Positions 12,095-20,216 of a DNA stretch of 21,304 bases are shown in pieces. The translations under genes and the position numbers were made by a program. The notes under the pieces are model-generated. The model did not search any database. It saw only the letters and a list, made by a program, of their open reading frames with translations, and was not told where the DNA came from. The first letter of the stretch is position 1. Every line of letters starts with the position of its first letter. The stretch comes from a virus, in the IMG/VR virus record IMGVR_UViG_3300013111_000300, positions 1 through 21,304 of that record; one strand, given 5' to 3'.

Positions 12095-14307
12095 TGAAAA
12101 CACCCATGATGATATATGAGGAACAGGGCGGCAACGGCACGCAAACCGTGAAGCCTCCCCAGGGCGAACAGGCCCTTGCGGCGGTCGATACCGAACTGAG
12201 TGCATGGCTGGCCGGGACGCCCGACTACAATCCCGATGACATCGAGATATCGACATACCGCGATATGGCCAAACGTGACGACCAGGTAAAAGCATGCCTG
12301 AAACTGAAAAAGCTCGCTATCCCCGCGCCCGGCTGGAGGCTCGACCCGTTCGACGATACGCCCGAGGCTGAGCGACAGGTCGAGTTCACGGAGGACGTGT
12401 TCACGCGGATGCCCGGCTCGATTATGCGCATGTTCATGGACTCGCTTTCCGCGATAGCGTACGGATACAGCATTCAGGAGCCGGTATACGAGCCGATTAT
12501 CGCGGGCGACTGGGCGGGTAAATGGGGCCTGAAAGCTATCAAACTCAGACCCGCCGAAACGTTCGGGTTCGTGTCGGACAAACATGGCAACCTGACCAAG
12601 CTCAAGCAGACCACCAGCTTCGGGAATGACATACCGCTCAAGCCCGAGGACTTCATTATTTGGACGTACGGCGAGGAAAGCAACCGGCACTATGGCGATT
12701 CTGACCTCCGGGCCGTGTATCGGAACTGGTACGCGAAGGATATACTTATCCGGTTCTGGAACGTATTTCTTGAGAAGTTCGGCGCACCGACGATGGTGGG
12801 CGAATATGAACCGGGCACCGGTAAGCCTGAGCAGGATAAGATACTCGCCGTCCTTGAACAGATAGCGTTCTCTAAGGCGGTCGTATTACCGAAGGGCTGG
12901 AAGCACGAACTACTGGAAGCGACCCGAACCGGCAAGGCGTCATACCTCGACGCGGTGAAATATCACGACCGCGCTATTGCCAGGGGACTGCTTATCCCGT
13001 CACTGCTCATCGAGGAAGGCGACCGGGGCAGTCGTGCACTGGGTGACGACCATCTCGATATATTCCACTTGACCACATCGGCCACCGGTGACGAGCTTGC
13101 GGAAACGGTATACACCGAACAGCTCATCAGGCGGCTGGTGGCGTTCAACTTCGCCGACCCGAAACCGCCTCAGTTTGTATGGAACGACCGCCAAGCTAAG
13201 GACCGTAAGGGAACCGTTGACGAGATAACCAGGATGATAGTTGCTGGCGTGCTCGATCCAACTGAAGCGTGGATACGTCAGGTTATGGACTATCCCGAAT
13301 GGGAGGAACCGGAGTTCATTCGTAGCGCGGAAGCGTACGGGCTTGATTCCGGGGTCAGCGGCGAGGTTGTCAAGTACGATATCGGCGGCATGCGGTTCGA
13401 CCTGGACACCGGCGAGCAGAACACTTTCGACGGCGTGACGAAGGTACTCGAATCCGAGCTGAAGCGTATCGAAAAGATGGTGCCCGACCTGCTCAAGTCG
13501 AAGAACCAGCAGCGGGTCGCCAAACTCGAAATCAAAAAGGTCAACCAGCTCCGTGACGTGTTCAGTCGCGAGATGAATCAGAGCTGGGCGAACGGCCTGA
13601 CGCATGCGCACAAGGAAACCGAGCGCGGTATAGGCGAACAGCTCAAGTTCACCATGATGGCCGAAACGAAAACCGAGGTATACGCGAAAAAGGACGTTCC
13701 TCCGGTAGCGAAGGACGCATTGGCCGCTATCAAGGCCCGCGTGCCGATGACCTGGGACGAGGTAAAGGACATCTCGTGGGACATACACCGGCGGGCGTTC
13801 CTGATAGCGGACGTTCTCGCGGTCGATGTGGTGAAGCAAGCTAAACTGGTATTGATGGAGGGTATCAGCGACGGCCTAAGCGTTGAGGAAACCACGCTGA
13901 AACTGCGAGAATCATTCGCGCCGTTCGTTGGGCTGGAGGTCGCCGAGGACGTGATATCACCTTACCGACTGGAAACCATCACCCGTAATGCGATGGCGAA
14001 ATCATTCAATGATGGCCGGTGGGCGTTCACTGAGTCGCCAGAGCTGGATCAGTTCCTCGCCGGGTATGAATACGTGGCAGTGCTCGACGGCAGAGTGACC
14101 GACCTGTGCGAATCACTGGACGGTAAGTTTTTCAAGCGCGGCGATCCTGACCTTGAGAATTATCGCCCTCAAAATCACCATAATTGCAGGTCACAGCTTA
14201 TCACCATGACACGGCACGAGCCGTTCGACGTGACACCGAAAGACCAGTTGCCGCCCAAAGCGGATATACCGAAAGGGTTCCGAGGCCCGGAAGGAGCGCG
14301 GACGTAA
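12094..14307 (+). CDS. Portal protein fused to MuF-type head morphogenesis domain
   Basis: The 737-residue product joins two proteins. Residues about 45-360 are a Mu gp29/DUF935-like portal (YRDMAKRDDQVKACLKLKK, SAIAYGYSIQEPVY, a conserved GDSDLRAVYRNWYAKD). The C-terminal part ends with the SPP1 gp7/MuF signature: VLDGRVTDLCESLDGK followed by PQNHHNCRSQL near residues 665-705. A long helical linker (about 430-520) lies between. The portal forms the twelve-subunit DNA gate; MuF sits inside the head and often carries ejected cargo. The start is the ATG at 12094, overlapping the terminase stop. In Mu and SPP1 these are separate genes, so this is a fused form. No cargo toxin domain follows the MuF end. 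Confidence 0.88.
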   Translation: MKTPMMIYEEQGGNGTQTVKPPQGEQALAAVDTELSAWLAGTPDYNPDDIEISTYRDMAKRDDQVKACLKLKKLAIPAPGWRLDPFDDTPEAERQVEFTEDVFTRMPGSIMRMFMDSLSAIAYGYSIQEPVYEPIIAGDWAGKWGLKAIKLRPAETFGFVSDKHGNLTKLKQTTSFGNDIPLKPEDFIIWTYGEESNRHYGDSDLRAVYRNWYAKDILIRFWNVFLEKFGAPTMVGEYEPGTGKPEQDKILAVLEQIAFSKAVVLPKGWKHELLEATRTGKASYLDAVKYHDRAIARGLLIPSLLIEEGDRGSRALGDDHLDIFHLTTSATGDELAETVYTEQLIRRLVAFNFADPKPPQFVWNDRQAKDRKGTVDEITRMIVAGVLDPTEAWIRQVMDYPEWEEPEFIRSAEAYGLDSGVSGEVVKYDIGGMRFDLDTGEQNTFDGVTKVLESELKRIEKMVPDLLKSKNQQRVAKLEIKKVNQLRDVFSREMNQSWANGLTHAHKETERGIGEQLKFTMMAETKTEVYAKKDVPPVAKDALAAIKARVPMTWDEVKDISWDIHRRAFLIADVLAVDVVKQAKLVLMEGISDGLSVEETTLKLRESFAPFVGLEVAEDVISPYRLETITRNAMAKSFNDGRWAFTESPELDQFLAGYEYVAVLDGRVTDLCESLDGKFFKRGDPDLENYRPQNHHNCRSQLITMTRHEPFDVTPKDQLPPKADIPKGFRGPEGART

Positions 14308-14576
14308 TGCCGGAACGTAAGGCACAAAGATGGGGCAGTTTGAAACTAGGTGATTGGCTTACAATAACGGTTTTGGTGGTTGGTATCATCACGGGTGCCG
14401 CAGTGCTAAAAAGTCAGGTTAATGCAAATGTTGACGAGATAAGGGAGATTAAAATAGACGTGAGGAGTCTTGATAACGAGGTTGATATCACCCAAAAGGA
14501 TATTGCGGTTATCAAGGAAAGCATTAAAAACATTGACTCGAACATACAAGACATAAAGCAGTTAATAAGGAGATAA
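14307..14576 (+). CDS. Small membrane-anchored coiled-coil protein, unknown
   Basis: The 89-residue product has one transmembrane segment at about 17-34 (LTITVLVVGIITGAAVL) followed by a heptad-rich helix (residues about 40-88). The ATG lies at 14307-14309, overlapping the portal stop (TAATG), with AAGGAG upstream. Longer in-frame starts lie inside the MuF coding region. GC content is near 40%, well below its neighbours, so it looks like an inserted extra gene. The topology resembles an inner-membrane spanin (Rz-like) or a superinfection exclusion protein, but no lysis partner is adjacent. The gene is sure; the function is open. Confidence 0.8.
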   Translation: MPERKAQRWGSLKLGDWLTITVLVVGIITGAAVLKSQVNANVDEIREIKIDVRSLDNEVDITQKDIAVIKESIKNIDSNIQDIKQLIRR

Positions 14577-14578
14577 CG

Positions 14579-15835
14579 ATGCCATACCCTAACCATCACA
14601 GCGCGAGAGTAGCGGATCCGATGGGGTTCGTTAAGCTGTCCGTTATCCGCACGACCGATGAGCGTATCGTTGTCGTCGGTGGCCCGCTGAAAACCGAGCC
14701 GAAAGGTAAGCTCGTCGATCAGGAGTACCGATTCCCCTCGGACGAATTCTCGCCGGACGAGTCCCGGGAATGGCTATCGAAAAACAGTATCGAGTTTACC
14801 GTGTTCGAGGAGGCGAAGAACTACGGCGCGGACTACTACGCGAAAATCAAAACGAAGGATATCGGCGGTGTGAAAATTTTCGATACCGGCACTTGGAACG
14901 ATAAGCGGCACTCGGAAAAAACGCTCACCGCCATCGTCGAAAATACAAATGACGCGATTAAGAATCAGGGGCATACCGTTGCTCTATGGCTCGGCCACGA
15001 CAAAAAGGGTTCCGCGAAAATCAACAGCGGCGACCCGGCTGTCGGATGGGTTGAGAAACTCAAGGTCAAATCGAAAGCGATATGGGCCGATTTCACGAAG
15101 ATACCAGAGAAAATCCACGACTGGATTGAGGCCGGGCTATACCGGCGCGTGTCAATCGGCTACATGCAAAACGTTAAGATTGGTAAAAAGAAGTATTCGA
15201 AAGTGCTTACTCATGTAGCACTACTCGGCGCGGAAACGCCCGCCGTCAGCACAAGTTCGGACCTGCTCAAGCTATTCGGCACCGAGCAGGATGGGATCGA
15301 GGTTATGACGTGGGATATTGACGCCGAGGAACAGGAACCAGAAAACAAGGAGCCTGAAATGGACGAAAAACTCAAGGCGCTGGAGAGTGACAATGCTCAA
15401 CTCCAGGCTGATATTCAGGCCGAGCAGGACAAGGCAAAGGCAGAGGCCGACGCACGTAAGGCGGCAGAGGAGGAACTTGCCCGGTTCCAGATGGAGGCAG
15501 AACAGCGCGATATCAAGGCTTTCTGCAAAACCATGACGGACGGTGACAAGCCCAAAGTGCCGCCCTCACATGCTGACGACCTGCCGGAGCTGATTGCTTC
15601 CGTACCCATCGCGGACGGTGAGCATACATTCAATCTCGGCGACGACAAGAAAACCAAGTCACCCCGCAAGGCTTTTATGAACTGGCTATCCGGCCTCGGT
15701 GCCGTGATGACGTTCAACGAAAAGGCGAACGACGACGGCGATGACAGTCCGAAAACGGAAGCGTTACAGGACAAAGCCGAAGCCGATGCCATGCTGAAAA
15801 CCTACGGGATTGACACTGACGAAGGAGGCGAGTAA
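14579..15835 (+). CDS. Prohead protease with C-terminal scaffold region
   Basis: The 418-residue protein has a protease domain with likely catalytic His140 (LWLGH), Ser192 (RRVSIGY) and acidic residue near LGAETPAV (Glu219). A long highly charged coiled coil follows at about 261-312, then a flexible acidic C-terminal part. This protease-scaffold fusion layout is known from lambda gpC and Mu gpI. It would build the prohead and then cleave scaffold. An AAGGAG site precedes the ATG. A second start lies within the gene (15359; see the nested entry). The catalytic residue assignment is by pattern and not proven. Confidence 0.82.
   Translation: MPYPNHHSARVADPMGFVKLSVIRTTDERIVVVGGPLKTEPKGKLVDQEYRFPSDEFSPDESREWLSKNSIEFTVFEEAKNYGADYYAKIKTKDIGGVKIFDTGTWNDKRHSEKTLTAIVENTNDAIKNQGHTVALWLGHDKKGSAKINSGDPAVGWVEKLKVKSKAIWADFTKIPEKIHDWIEAGLYRRVSIGYMQNVKIGKKKYSKVLTHVALLGAETPAVSTSSDLLKLFGTEQDGIEVMTWDIDAEEQEPENKEPEMDEKLKALESDNAQLQADIQAEQDKAKAEADARKAAEEELARFQMEAEQRDIKAFCKTMTDGDKPKVPPSHADDLPELIASVPIADGEHTFNLGDDKKTKSPRKAFMNWLSGLGAVMTFNEKANDDGDDSPKTEALQDKAEADAMLKTYGIDTDEGGE
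15359..15835 (+). CDS. Nested scaffold protein from an internal start
   Basis: In the protease frame, the ATG at 15359-15361 (residue 261) is preceded by a perfect AAGGAG at 15347-15352 with six-base spacing, as good as any start in the operon. It would give a 158-residue protein that contains exactly the coiled-coil and acidic tail and none of the protease domain. This is the lambda Nu3-in-gpC and Mu gpZ-in-gpI arrangement, where the short form is the main scaffold. I infer it is produced; nothing here proves expression. Confidence 0.65.
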   Translation: MDEKLKALESDNAQLQADIQAEQDKAKAEADARKAAEEELARFQMEAEQRDIKAFCKTMTDGDKPKVPPSHADDLPELIASVPIADGEHTFNLGDDKKTKSPRKAFMNWLSGLGAVMTFNEKANDDGDDSPKTEALQDKAEADAMLKTYGIDTDEGGE

Positions 15836-16260
15836 TGGCGAACGCCCAAAATGTGATCCATGACCAGACTCGCCACGTGAACCCGGTCAAGGCTGGTACT
15901 CCGATGCTCAAAACAGTGACCATCGACAGCACCGCCGAGGACGCCCGTAACGTAGGCGAAGAAAACATACTCAGCCCCGGCCTCGCGTTGGGGATAATCA
16001 CAGCCGAAGATACCTATACCGGATACGACCCGAACGGTGCCGATGGTACCGAGGTTGCTCGCTACGTTCTTTACGACGAGGTTGACACCAAGTCGGGAGA
16101 TGCAGCCGCGACAGCCGCAGACGTACCGGCAACGGTTATATGGCTAGGGAATCTGGACTCATCGAAAGTGTTCGACGAGGACGGGACTGCAATCGGCGTA
16201 TCCGGTAAAGCTGACCTTGCGAAAGGCGGCTCAGGTGATGCCATCATTGATTGGGACTAA
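15835..16260 (+). CDS. Head decoration protein, lambda gpD-like
   Basis: The 141-residue protein has the gpD pattern: a short N-terminal arm, a strand after LSPGLALGIIT, a YTGYDPNGADGTEVARYVLYDEV segment, and a final beta part. In lambda this protein binds as trimers at three-fold positions and stabilises the full capsid. It lies between protease and major capsid, its usual place. The ATG overlaps the protease stop as TAATG, with GGAGG upstream. The longer-than-lambda length (lambda gpD is about 110 residues) lies mainly in the N-terminal arm and tail. Confidence 0.8.
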   Translation: MANAQNVIHDQTRHVNPVKAGTPMLKTVTIDSTAEDARNVGEENILSPGLALGIITAEDTYTGYDPNGADGTEVARYVLYDEVDTKSGDAAATAADVPATVIWLGNLDSSKVFDEDGTAIGVSGKADLAKGGSGDAIIDWD

Positions 16261-16274
16261 CGGAGGTACCGAAA

Positions 16275-17282
16275 ATGGCTAAGAATAGCATACTCAAAGC
16301 CTCGGTACTGACCGAGGTCGTTAATCGAATCACGCTCGCACCTATTCCCGGGGAAGGTCTGTTCAAAGAGCAGAAAACATCCTCGAACGAATACGAGTAT
16401 GGTGCAATACCCGACGACCAGACGGCCGCCTCGTATCGGCTGACTACTACCCCGGCAGGTGAGAACGACGTAACGCAGCAGGCGAGATATGTCGTGACAA
16501 TCCCTCATCTTCGGGAGCGGATGCCCGTCCCTGGCAAGTACTGGGCTTGGGCTTCATCGCCTAATAGCCGCGAACAGAATGACGCTCGATACTGGTTCGT
16601 GAAACATCTCGAATCGTTGAAGAAGAAAATCGCACGCAGAAAAGCTATCTCCCTGTGGGAAGGTCTGCGGACCGGTAAGGTCGTGGCGACTATCGACGAT
16701 GTGAGTGTTGACCTGAACTTCGACGTCAACAGTGACTATTCCGGCAACTTCAGTAATGACGCGGGAACCATGTGGGATACCGTGGCAACCGCTACCGTGC
16801 TGGAAGATATCACCACGGCTAAACAAACCATTGCACAGAACTCTGACGTGGGCGAAGTCGATGCCTACATGACGAGCAATGTGCCGCCCCTGATCATGCA
16901 GAACGAACTCTTGCAGACTGCCATCGAAGGTTTCGCCTCGATGAAAGACAAGTACGCGATTACCGGTGAAATCCCCAAGTTCCAAGGGGTCAACTGGAAC
17001 ATCGTGGATCAGGGCTGGAAGAACGCCAGCGGTACGTTCAGGCGGTATATCAACGGCGATGTTGCAAATGATGAATTCATCATCTTCGTGGCCAAGGGTA
17101 GCCCGCTGGGGCAGAAAATCATGGCACCCTGCGTCGATCCCGATGCAAACGGTGTCCACGGCGAGTATGCTCAGGCGTACACAGAAAAGAATCCGCCCGC
17201 GAAAATTCTGTCGGTAGAGGATAATATCTTCTACGCGCCGGAACGGGTTGAGGGGATTTACGTCCTGAGAGTGAAAACGTAA
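16275..17282 (+). CDS. Major capsid protein (protein E-like)
   Basis: The 335-residue product follows the decoration gene and fits the major capsid protein E family. It has an early IPGEGLFKEQKTSS stretch, TIPHLRERMPVPGKYW, a KKIARRK basic block, and a C-terminal run where MAPCVDPDANGVHGEYAQAY precedes VEDNIFYAPERVEGIYVL. It would assemble the shell around the nested scaffold. The chosen ATG at 16275 has CGGAGG eight bases upstream. An in-frame ATG 24 bases earlier overlaps the previous gene and lacks a site. The following 74-base gap carries two hairpins and no terminator. Confidence 0.85.
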   Translation: MAKNSILKASVLTEVVNRITLAPIPGEGLFKEQKTSSNEYEYGAIPDDQTAASYRLTTTPAGENDVTQQARYVVTIPHLRERMPVPGKYWAWASSPNSREQNDARYWFVKHLESLKKKIARRKAISLWEGLRTGKVVATIDDVSVDLNFDVNSDYSGNFSNDAGTMWDTVATATVLEDITTAKQTIAQNSDVGEVDAYMTSNVPPLIMQNELLQTAIEGFASMKDKYAITGEIPKFQGVNWNIVDQGWKNASGTFRRYINGDVANDEFIIFVAKGSPLGQKIMAPCVDPDANGVHGEYAQAYTEKNPPAKILSVEDNIFYAPERVEGIYVLRVKT

Positions 17283-17283
17283 A

Positions 17284-17336
17284 AGGTCGCCCAGACCTGG
17301 AGCGTCGGGTTTTGGTTGCTTCCTTCCCGGCGCTCC
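17284..17336 (+). other. Two hairpins after the major capsid gene
   Basis: A small hairpin AGGTC/GACCT (17284-17298) is followed directly by an 11-pair stem with one G-U pair (17299-17309 with 17326-17336) and a 16-base loop. There is no T-run, so it is not a normal terminator. It may stabilise the capsid mRNA end or lower downstream expression, as often seen after abundant capsid genes. Confidence 0.6.
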
Positions 17337-17356
17337 GAACTGGGGCGAGGTAGGCC

Positions 17357-17791
17357 GTGCCATACACGACAAGCGCAAGAGTTCGGGAGCTGGTGCCACA
17401 GGCATCAACCGACAACCCGGACAACGACACCATTGACGACCTGATCACGCGGGTGGAAGGGACAGAGGTTAATCCGTATCTGAAAAAGATATTCAGCGTG
17501 CCGATAGAATCGCCCGACGAGATTATCATCACGATATCATCACTGTTCACTGCGGCGTGGTGTCTGATGGTCTACGTTCGGGGCAACCAGGCGAGTGCAC
17601 AGGCCAAGGCATATAGGAAAATCGCTCAGGAGAAACTTGACGATATCATACGTGACCCGACTATGGTGACGCATACACCGCAGGACTCCACGAAAACCAG
17701 CCGGGACAATTCCGCGGTCGGTATCTCACCGGCAGAGGGCGAGGGTAAATCGCATTTCGGGCTGGGCGACGAAACGACTTGGGGTAAATGA
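17357..17791 (+). CDS. Head-tail connector (Mu gp36/DUF1320-like)
   Basis: The 144-residue protein begins YTTSARVRELVP, then a helical segment with IDDLITRVEGTEVNPYL and later ITISSLFTAAWCLMVYVRG. This is the helical adaptor plan of Mu gp36 and HK97 gp6 connectors, which bridge portal and tail. The end is low-complexity, Ser/Gly-rich. The start is GTG at 17357, the only good choice, with a GAGG site before it. The stop overlaps the next ATG as ATGA. The family call is by order and pattern and is moderate. Confidence 0.62.
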   Translation: MPYTTSARVRELVPQASTDNPDNDTIDDLITRVEGTEVNPYLKKIFSVPIESPDEIIITISSLFTAAWCLMVYVRGNQASAQAKAYRKIAQEKLDDIIRDPTMVTHTPQDSTKTSRDNSAVGISPAEGEGKSHFGLGDETTWGK

Positions 17792-18282
17792 TGGCATACG
17801 AAACCCCGATAAACTGGCATGATGTGTTCGAACTGCTCGACAAGATAGTCGTGCGCGGTGAAATGCCGGGTCCGGTGGCGTCGTTCATAATGGACCGGGG
17901 CGTTGCGAGTATACAGCGGAACTTCAGGGCTGGCGGTCGTGTCGGCGGTTCAACTGGAACGTGGGACGACCTCGCAGAATCGACAAAGGCCCAACGGCGC
18001 GAGGGCAAGAAAACCGGGCGGCTCGGGCATCGGGTATTGATAGATACCGGTGAGCTTATGCGGTCGTTCGAAGTGCAGCATTCCGACAGCAATACCGGCA
18101 TCCGGCTGGGCCGCGATGAGTCGGTCGTTAGAATCGGCACCACGAAGGACTACGCCAGAACACACCAGGAAGGTGCCCCGGCGCGTAAAATACCAGCCCG
18201 CCCGTTTGCGATGTGGCAGAGCCGTGATATTGACTTGATTGCGAAGGCGCTCGCCGATTACTTGGTCGGAAAGGGTATCTGA
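17788..18282 (+). CDS. Virion morphogenesis protein (Mu gpG / tail completion)
   Basis: The 164-residue product has WDDLAESTKAQRR at about 59-71, LIDTGELMRSFEV near 84-96, a Thr-Lys-Asp-Tyr-Ala-Arg-x-His-Gln-Glu-Gly segment near 120, and KIPARPF near 133. This is the signature of the phage virion morphogenesis family, which includes Mu gpG and P2 gpS, acting in head-tail joining. Two ATGs in tandem are possible starts; the first overlaps the upstream stop as ATGA. It also overlaps the next gene by one base. Confidence 0.85.
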   Translation: MMAYETPINWHDVFELLDKIVVRGEMPGPVASFIMDRGVASIQRNFRAGGRVGGSTGTWDDLAESTKAQRREGKKTGRLGHRVLIDTGELMRSFEVQHSDSNTGIRLGRDESVVRIGTTKDYARTHQEGAPARKIPARPFAMWQSRDIDLIAKALADYLVGKGI

Positions 18283-18725
18283 TGGAATCGGTAATGAAAC
18301 GGATGATCGCATCCCTGCTGAACAACACGCCAGCCGGAACGCAGGTGCATAAAGTCAACATGCCACAGACTACCGGATATCCTTGTATCGTAGTTCAGCC
18401 GATATCGCGGAACCTTCGATTACTCGATACCGGTTTCTGGCAGGTAGAGTTCATTATTCACTGGCATCTGGTTGTTGCACGACTTGACCTTGAGGAAAGG
18501 CTTGAAGGGCTTGACGAGCTGATACTCGCCGCCGAGGAAGTATACGAAGGTAATCCCGGCTGGACGGATGAAGGCGATCCGGGTAGTGAAGTATACGATT
18601 CGGAAGTCGTATCCACCCGGTTTATCGGCGGTGGATATTCGATGATATTCAATGACACACCCCATTACGGGGCGACTATGGAGCTTCGCGGTTACGCGGA
18701 GATTGAACGAGGGAGTTTAGGATGA
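18282..18725 (+). CDS. Putative tail terminator protein
   Basis: The 147-residue protein lies between the virion morphogenesis protein and the tail tube, where phages encode a tail terminator that caps the tube. The sequence fits a mixed alpha/beta fold: an N-terminal helix, strands at YPCIVVQPI and WQVEFIIHWHLVV, a long acidic helix, then further strands. It resembles the gpU-like/Mu gp37 group in size (130-150 residues), but I see no diagnostic motif. The ATG overlaps the upstream stop by one base; its stop overlaps the tube ATG as ATGA. Confidence 0.6.
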   Translation: MESVMKRMIASLLNNTPAGTQVHKVNMPQTTGYPCIVVQPISRNLRLLDTGFWQVEFIIHWHLVVARLDLEERLEGLDELILAAEEVYEGNPGWTDEGDPGSEVYDSEVVSTRFIGGGYSMIFNDTPHYGATMELRGYAEIERGSLG

Positions 18726-19741
18726 CCCATTATCCAAAGGACACGAAATTCGGCTTTGACTTCCAGGCCGCAAAAGGGACGGGGGTCGCCTCGGCATACT
18801 TCGTTCCGCTACTGGAGGGCAATGTTACGATCACGCCATCACTGGCACGCGAGGAAGTCGCGGACGGCACGCGGTTCCAGACCCGGAGCCTTGCAACCGA
18901 GGGCTATGACTATGGCTTCGATTTCAAAATGGTGCTGAAGCCTGGCGAATCCGTTGGCGCGGTTGACCGCCTGATTTATGGGCTGTTCGGTGACGTGGCA
19001 ACGTCGGGGCCGGTGTCTGATTACTACACTCACGACCTGACACCGGAGGATCCGGCGAGTGCGTTACCGTGGTTCAGCTTCGAGGTTGACCGTGGCGTTG
19101 ACCTCGGCGGTGCCGGAACGGACTACACCGAGCGATACGTAGACGGCAAAATTGATGCGTTTTCTCTGGAGCTCGCACCGCGAACAGGCGCACCGGTATC
19201 TATCGGCGTTACAGGGCACTGCCTGTCGAGGGATTCGACCACATATTCAGGACTCAGCACGTCATACAATGATGAGGATCCGTATGTGTTCAAAGATCTG
19301 TCCGTATTCCTTGAGGATTACAGCGACGGTTCCGAAGCCACGTCAGAGGATACCGCAGTGCGTCGGATTACGTTCAACTATTCGAACGGCAATGTTGTCG
19401 AGTCGGAGGAAGCGGACGGCACCGGCGACATGAGCGATATCAGTGAGGGCATTGTCACCGTCACCGGCGAGATTGACAAGGCGTTCGCGTCATCGGATGA
19501 TTACCAGGACTTTCTTGCCGACACTTACAAGACCATGAAAATCGAACTGCTCAAAACCGCCGACCAAAAGGAAATCAAGTTCCTTGTCCAGAAGGTGAAA
19601 ATCGCCGGGCTACCGTTACCGGGTGCCGGGCCGAGCAGGGAGAAAGGTGTATACACTATGACGTACGAGGCTGTGTATGACGGAACGAACGACTTATGCA
19701 CGGCATCGACATACAACAAAGTGGCTGACATAACCACATAA
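18722..19741 (+). CDS. Major tail tube protein
   Basis: The 339-residue product is a beta-rich protein with a repeated two-half plan. VDRGVDLGGAGTDYTERYVDGKIDAF followed by LELAP and VSIGVTGH is typical of phage tail tube proteins of the Phage_tube_2-type group. A GIVTVTGEIDKAF segment and a C-terminal VYTMTYEAVYDGT complete the pattern. Subunits stack into hexameric rings that form the tube. GGGAG precedes the ATG, which overlaps the upstream stop as ATGA. No sheath gene precedes it, favouring a non-contractile siphovirus tail. Confidence 0.8.
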   Translation: MTHYPKDTKFGFDFQAAKGTGVASAYFVPLLEGNVTITPSLAREEVADGTRFQTRSLATEGYDYGFDFKMVLKPGESVGAVDRLIYGLFGDVATSGPVSDYYTHDLTPEDPASALPWFSFEVDRGVDLGGAGTDYTERYVDGKIDAFSLELAPRTGAPVSIGVTGHCLSRDSTTYSGLSTSYNDEDPYVFKDLSVFLEDYSDGSEATSEDTAVRRITFNYSNGNVVESEEADGTGDMSDISEGIVTVTGEIDKAFASSDDYQDFLADTYKTMKIELLKTADQKEIKFLVQKVKIAGLPLPGAGPSREKGVYTMTYEAVYDGTNDLCTASTYNKVADITT

Positions 19742-19754
19742 TCGGAGGTTTTTA

Positions 19755-20216
19755 ATGGGCGACCTAAATATTCAAACCGCAGCACACGAGCTGATTGAGA
19801 AGTCGGTATCAATACCGGTGGACCCAAGCTCTAAACTCGTCGAGGTCAAGGAAGGTTCGGAGGTGTCAATTACATTTCACCTGCGGAAGCTATCATCTTA
19901 CGACCTTGAAATCATTACCGAACAGTGCACAACTATCGGTAGAAAGGTAATAACCAAAAAGGACGGCACGCCCGGGGAGGTGCCAGACATCAAAACGAAC
20001 GGCTGGAAACTGAACCGCATGCGGATTATGGATTCAACCGTTGGTATCGATGGGCTGTCCCTGAACGGTAAGCCAGCCAAACAGTTGACGCTCGAAGTGT
20101 ATAAAATGTTCCATTCGTCCGTAACCGGATTACTACTTGAGAATGTCCGAGCAATAAGCGGCGGCGAGGAACCGGAGGATGCCGAAAATTTCGAGAAATC
20201 GCCCGAGAATGGTTAG
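19755..20216 (+). CDS. Tail assembly chaperone (gpG-like, unshifted form)
   Basis: The 153-residue product lies just after the tail tube gene and before the tape measure, the conserved slot for tail assembly chaperones. It has a VEVKEGSEVSITFHLRKLSSYDLEIIT stretch (about 29-55) and helical ending regions, as in other small chaperones of this group. CGGAGG lies upstream of the ATG. Near its end is the slippery sequence AAATTTC, and the stop follows 24 bases later. Unshifted ribosomes make this short form; a fraction would make the longer one listed next. Confidence 0.78.
   Translation: MGDLNIQTAAHELIEKSVSIPVDPSSKLVEVKEGSEVSITFHLRKLSSYDLEIITEQCTTIGRKVITKKDGTPGEVPDIKTNGWKLNRMRIMDSTVGIDGLSLNGKPAKQLTLEVYKMFHSSVTGLLLENVRAISGGEEPEDAENFEKSPENG

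Noticed and set aside
13000-13839. Long minus-strand open frame opposite the portal-MuF gene
   Set aside because: No ribosome binding site or domain, and it lies wholly antisense to a well-supported gene; open antisense frames are common with this codon use. The same applies to minus-strand frames at 9155-9871, 12055-12690 and 16554-17408.
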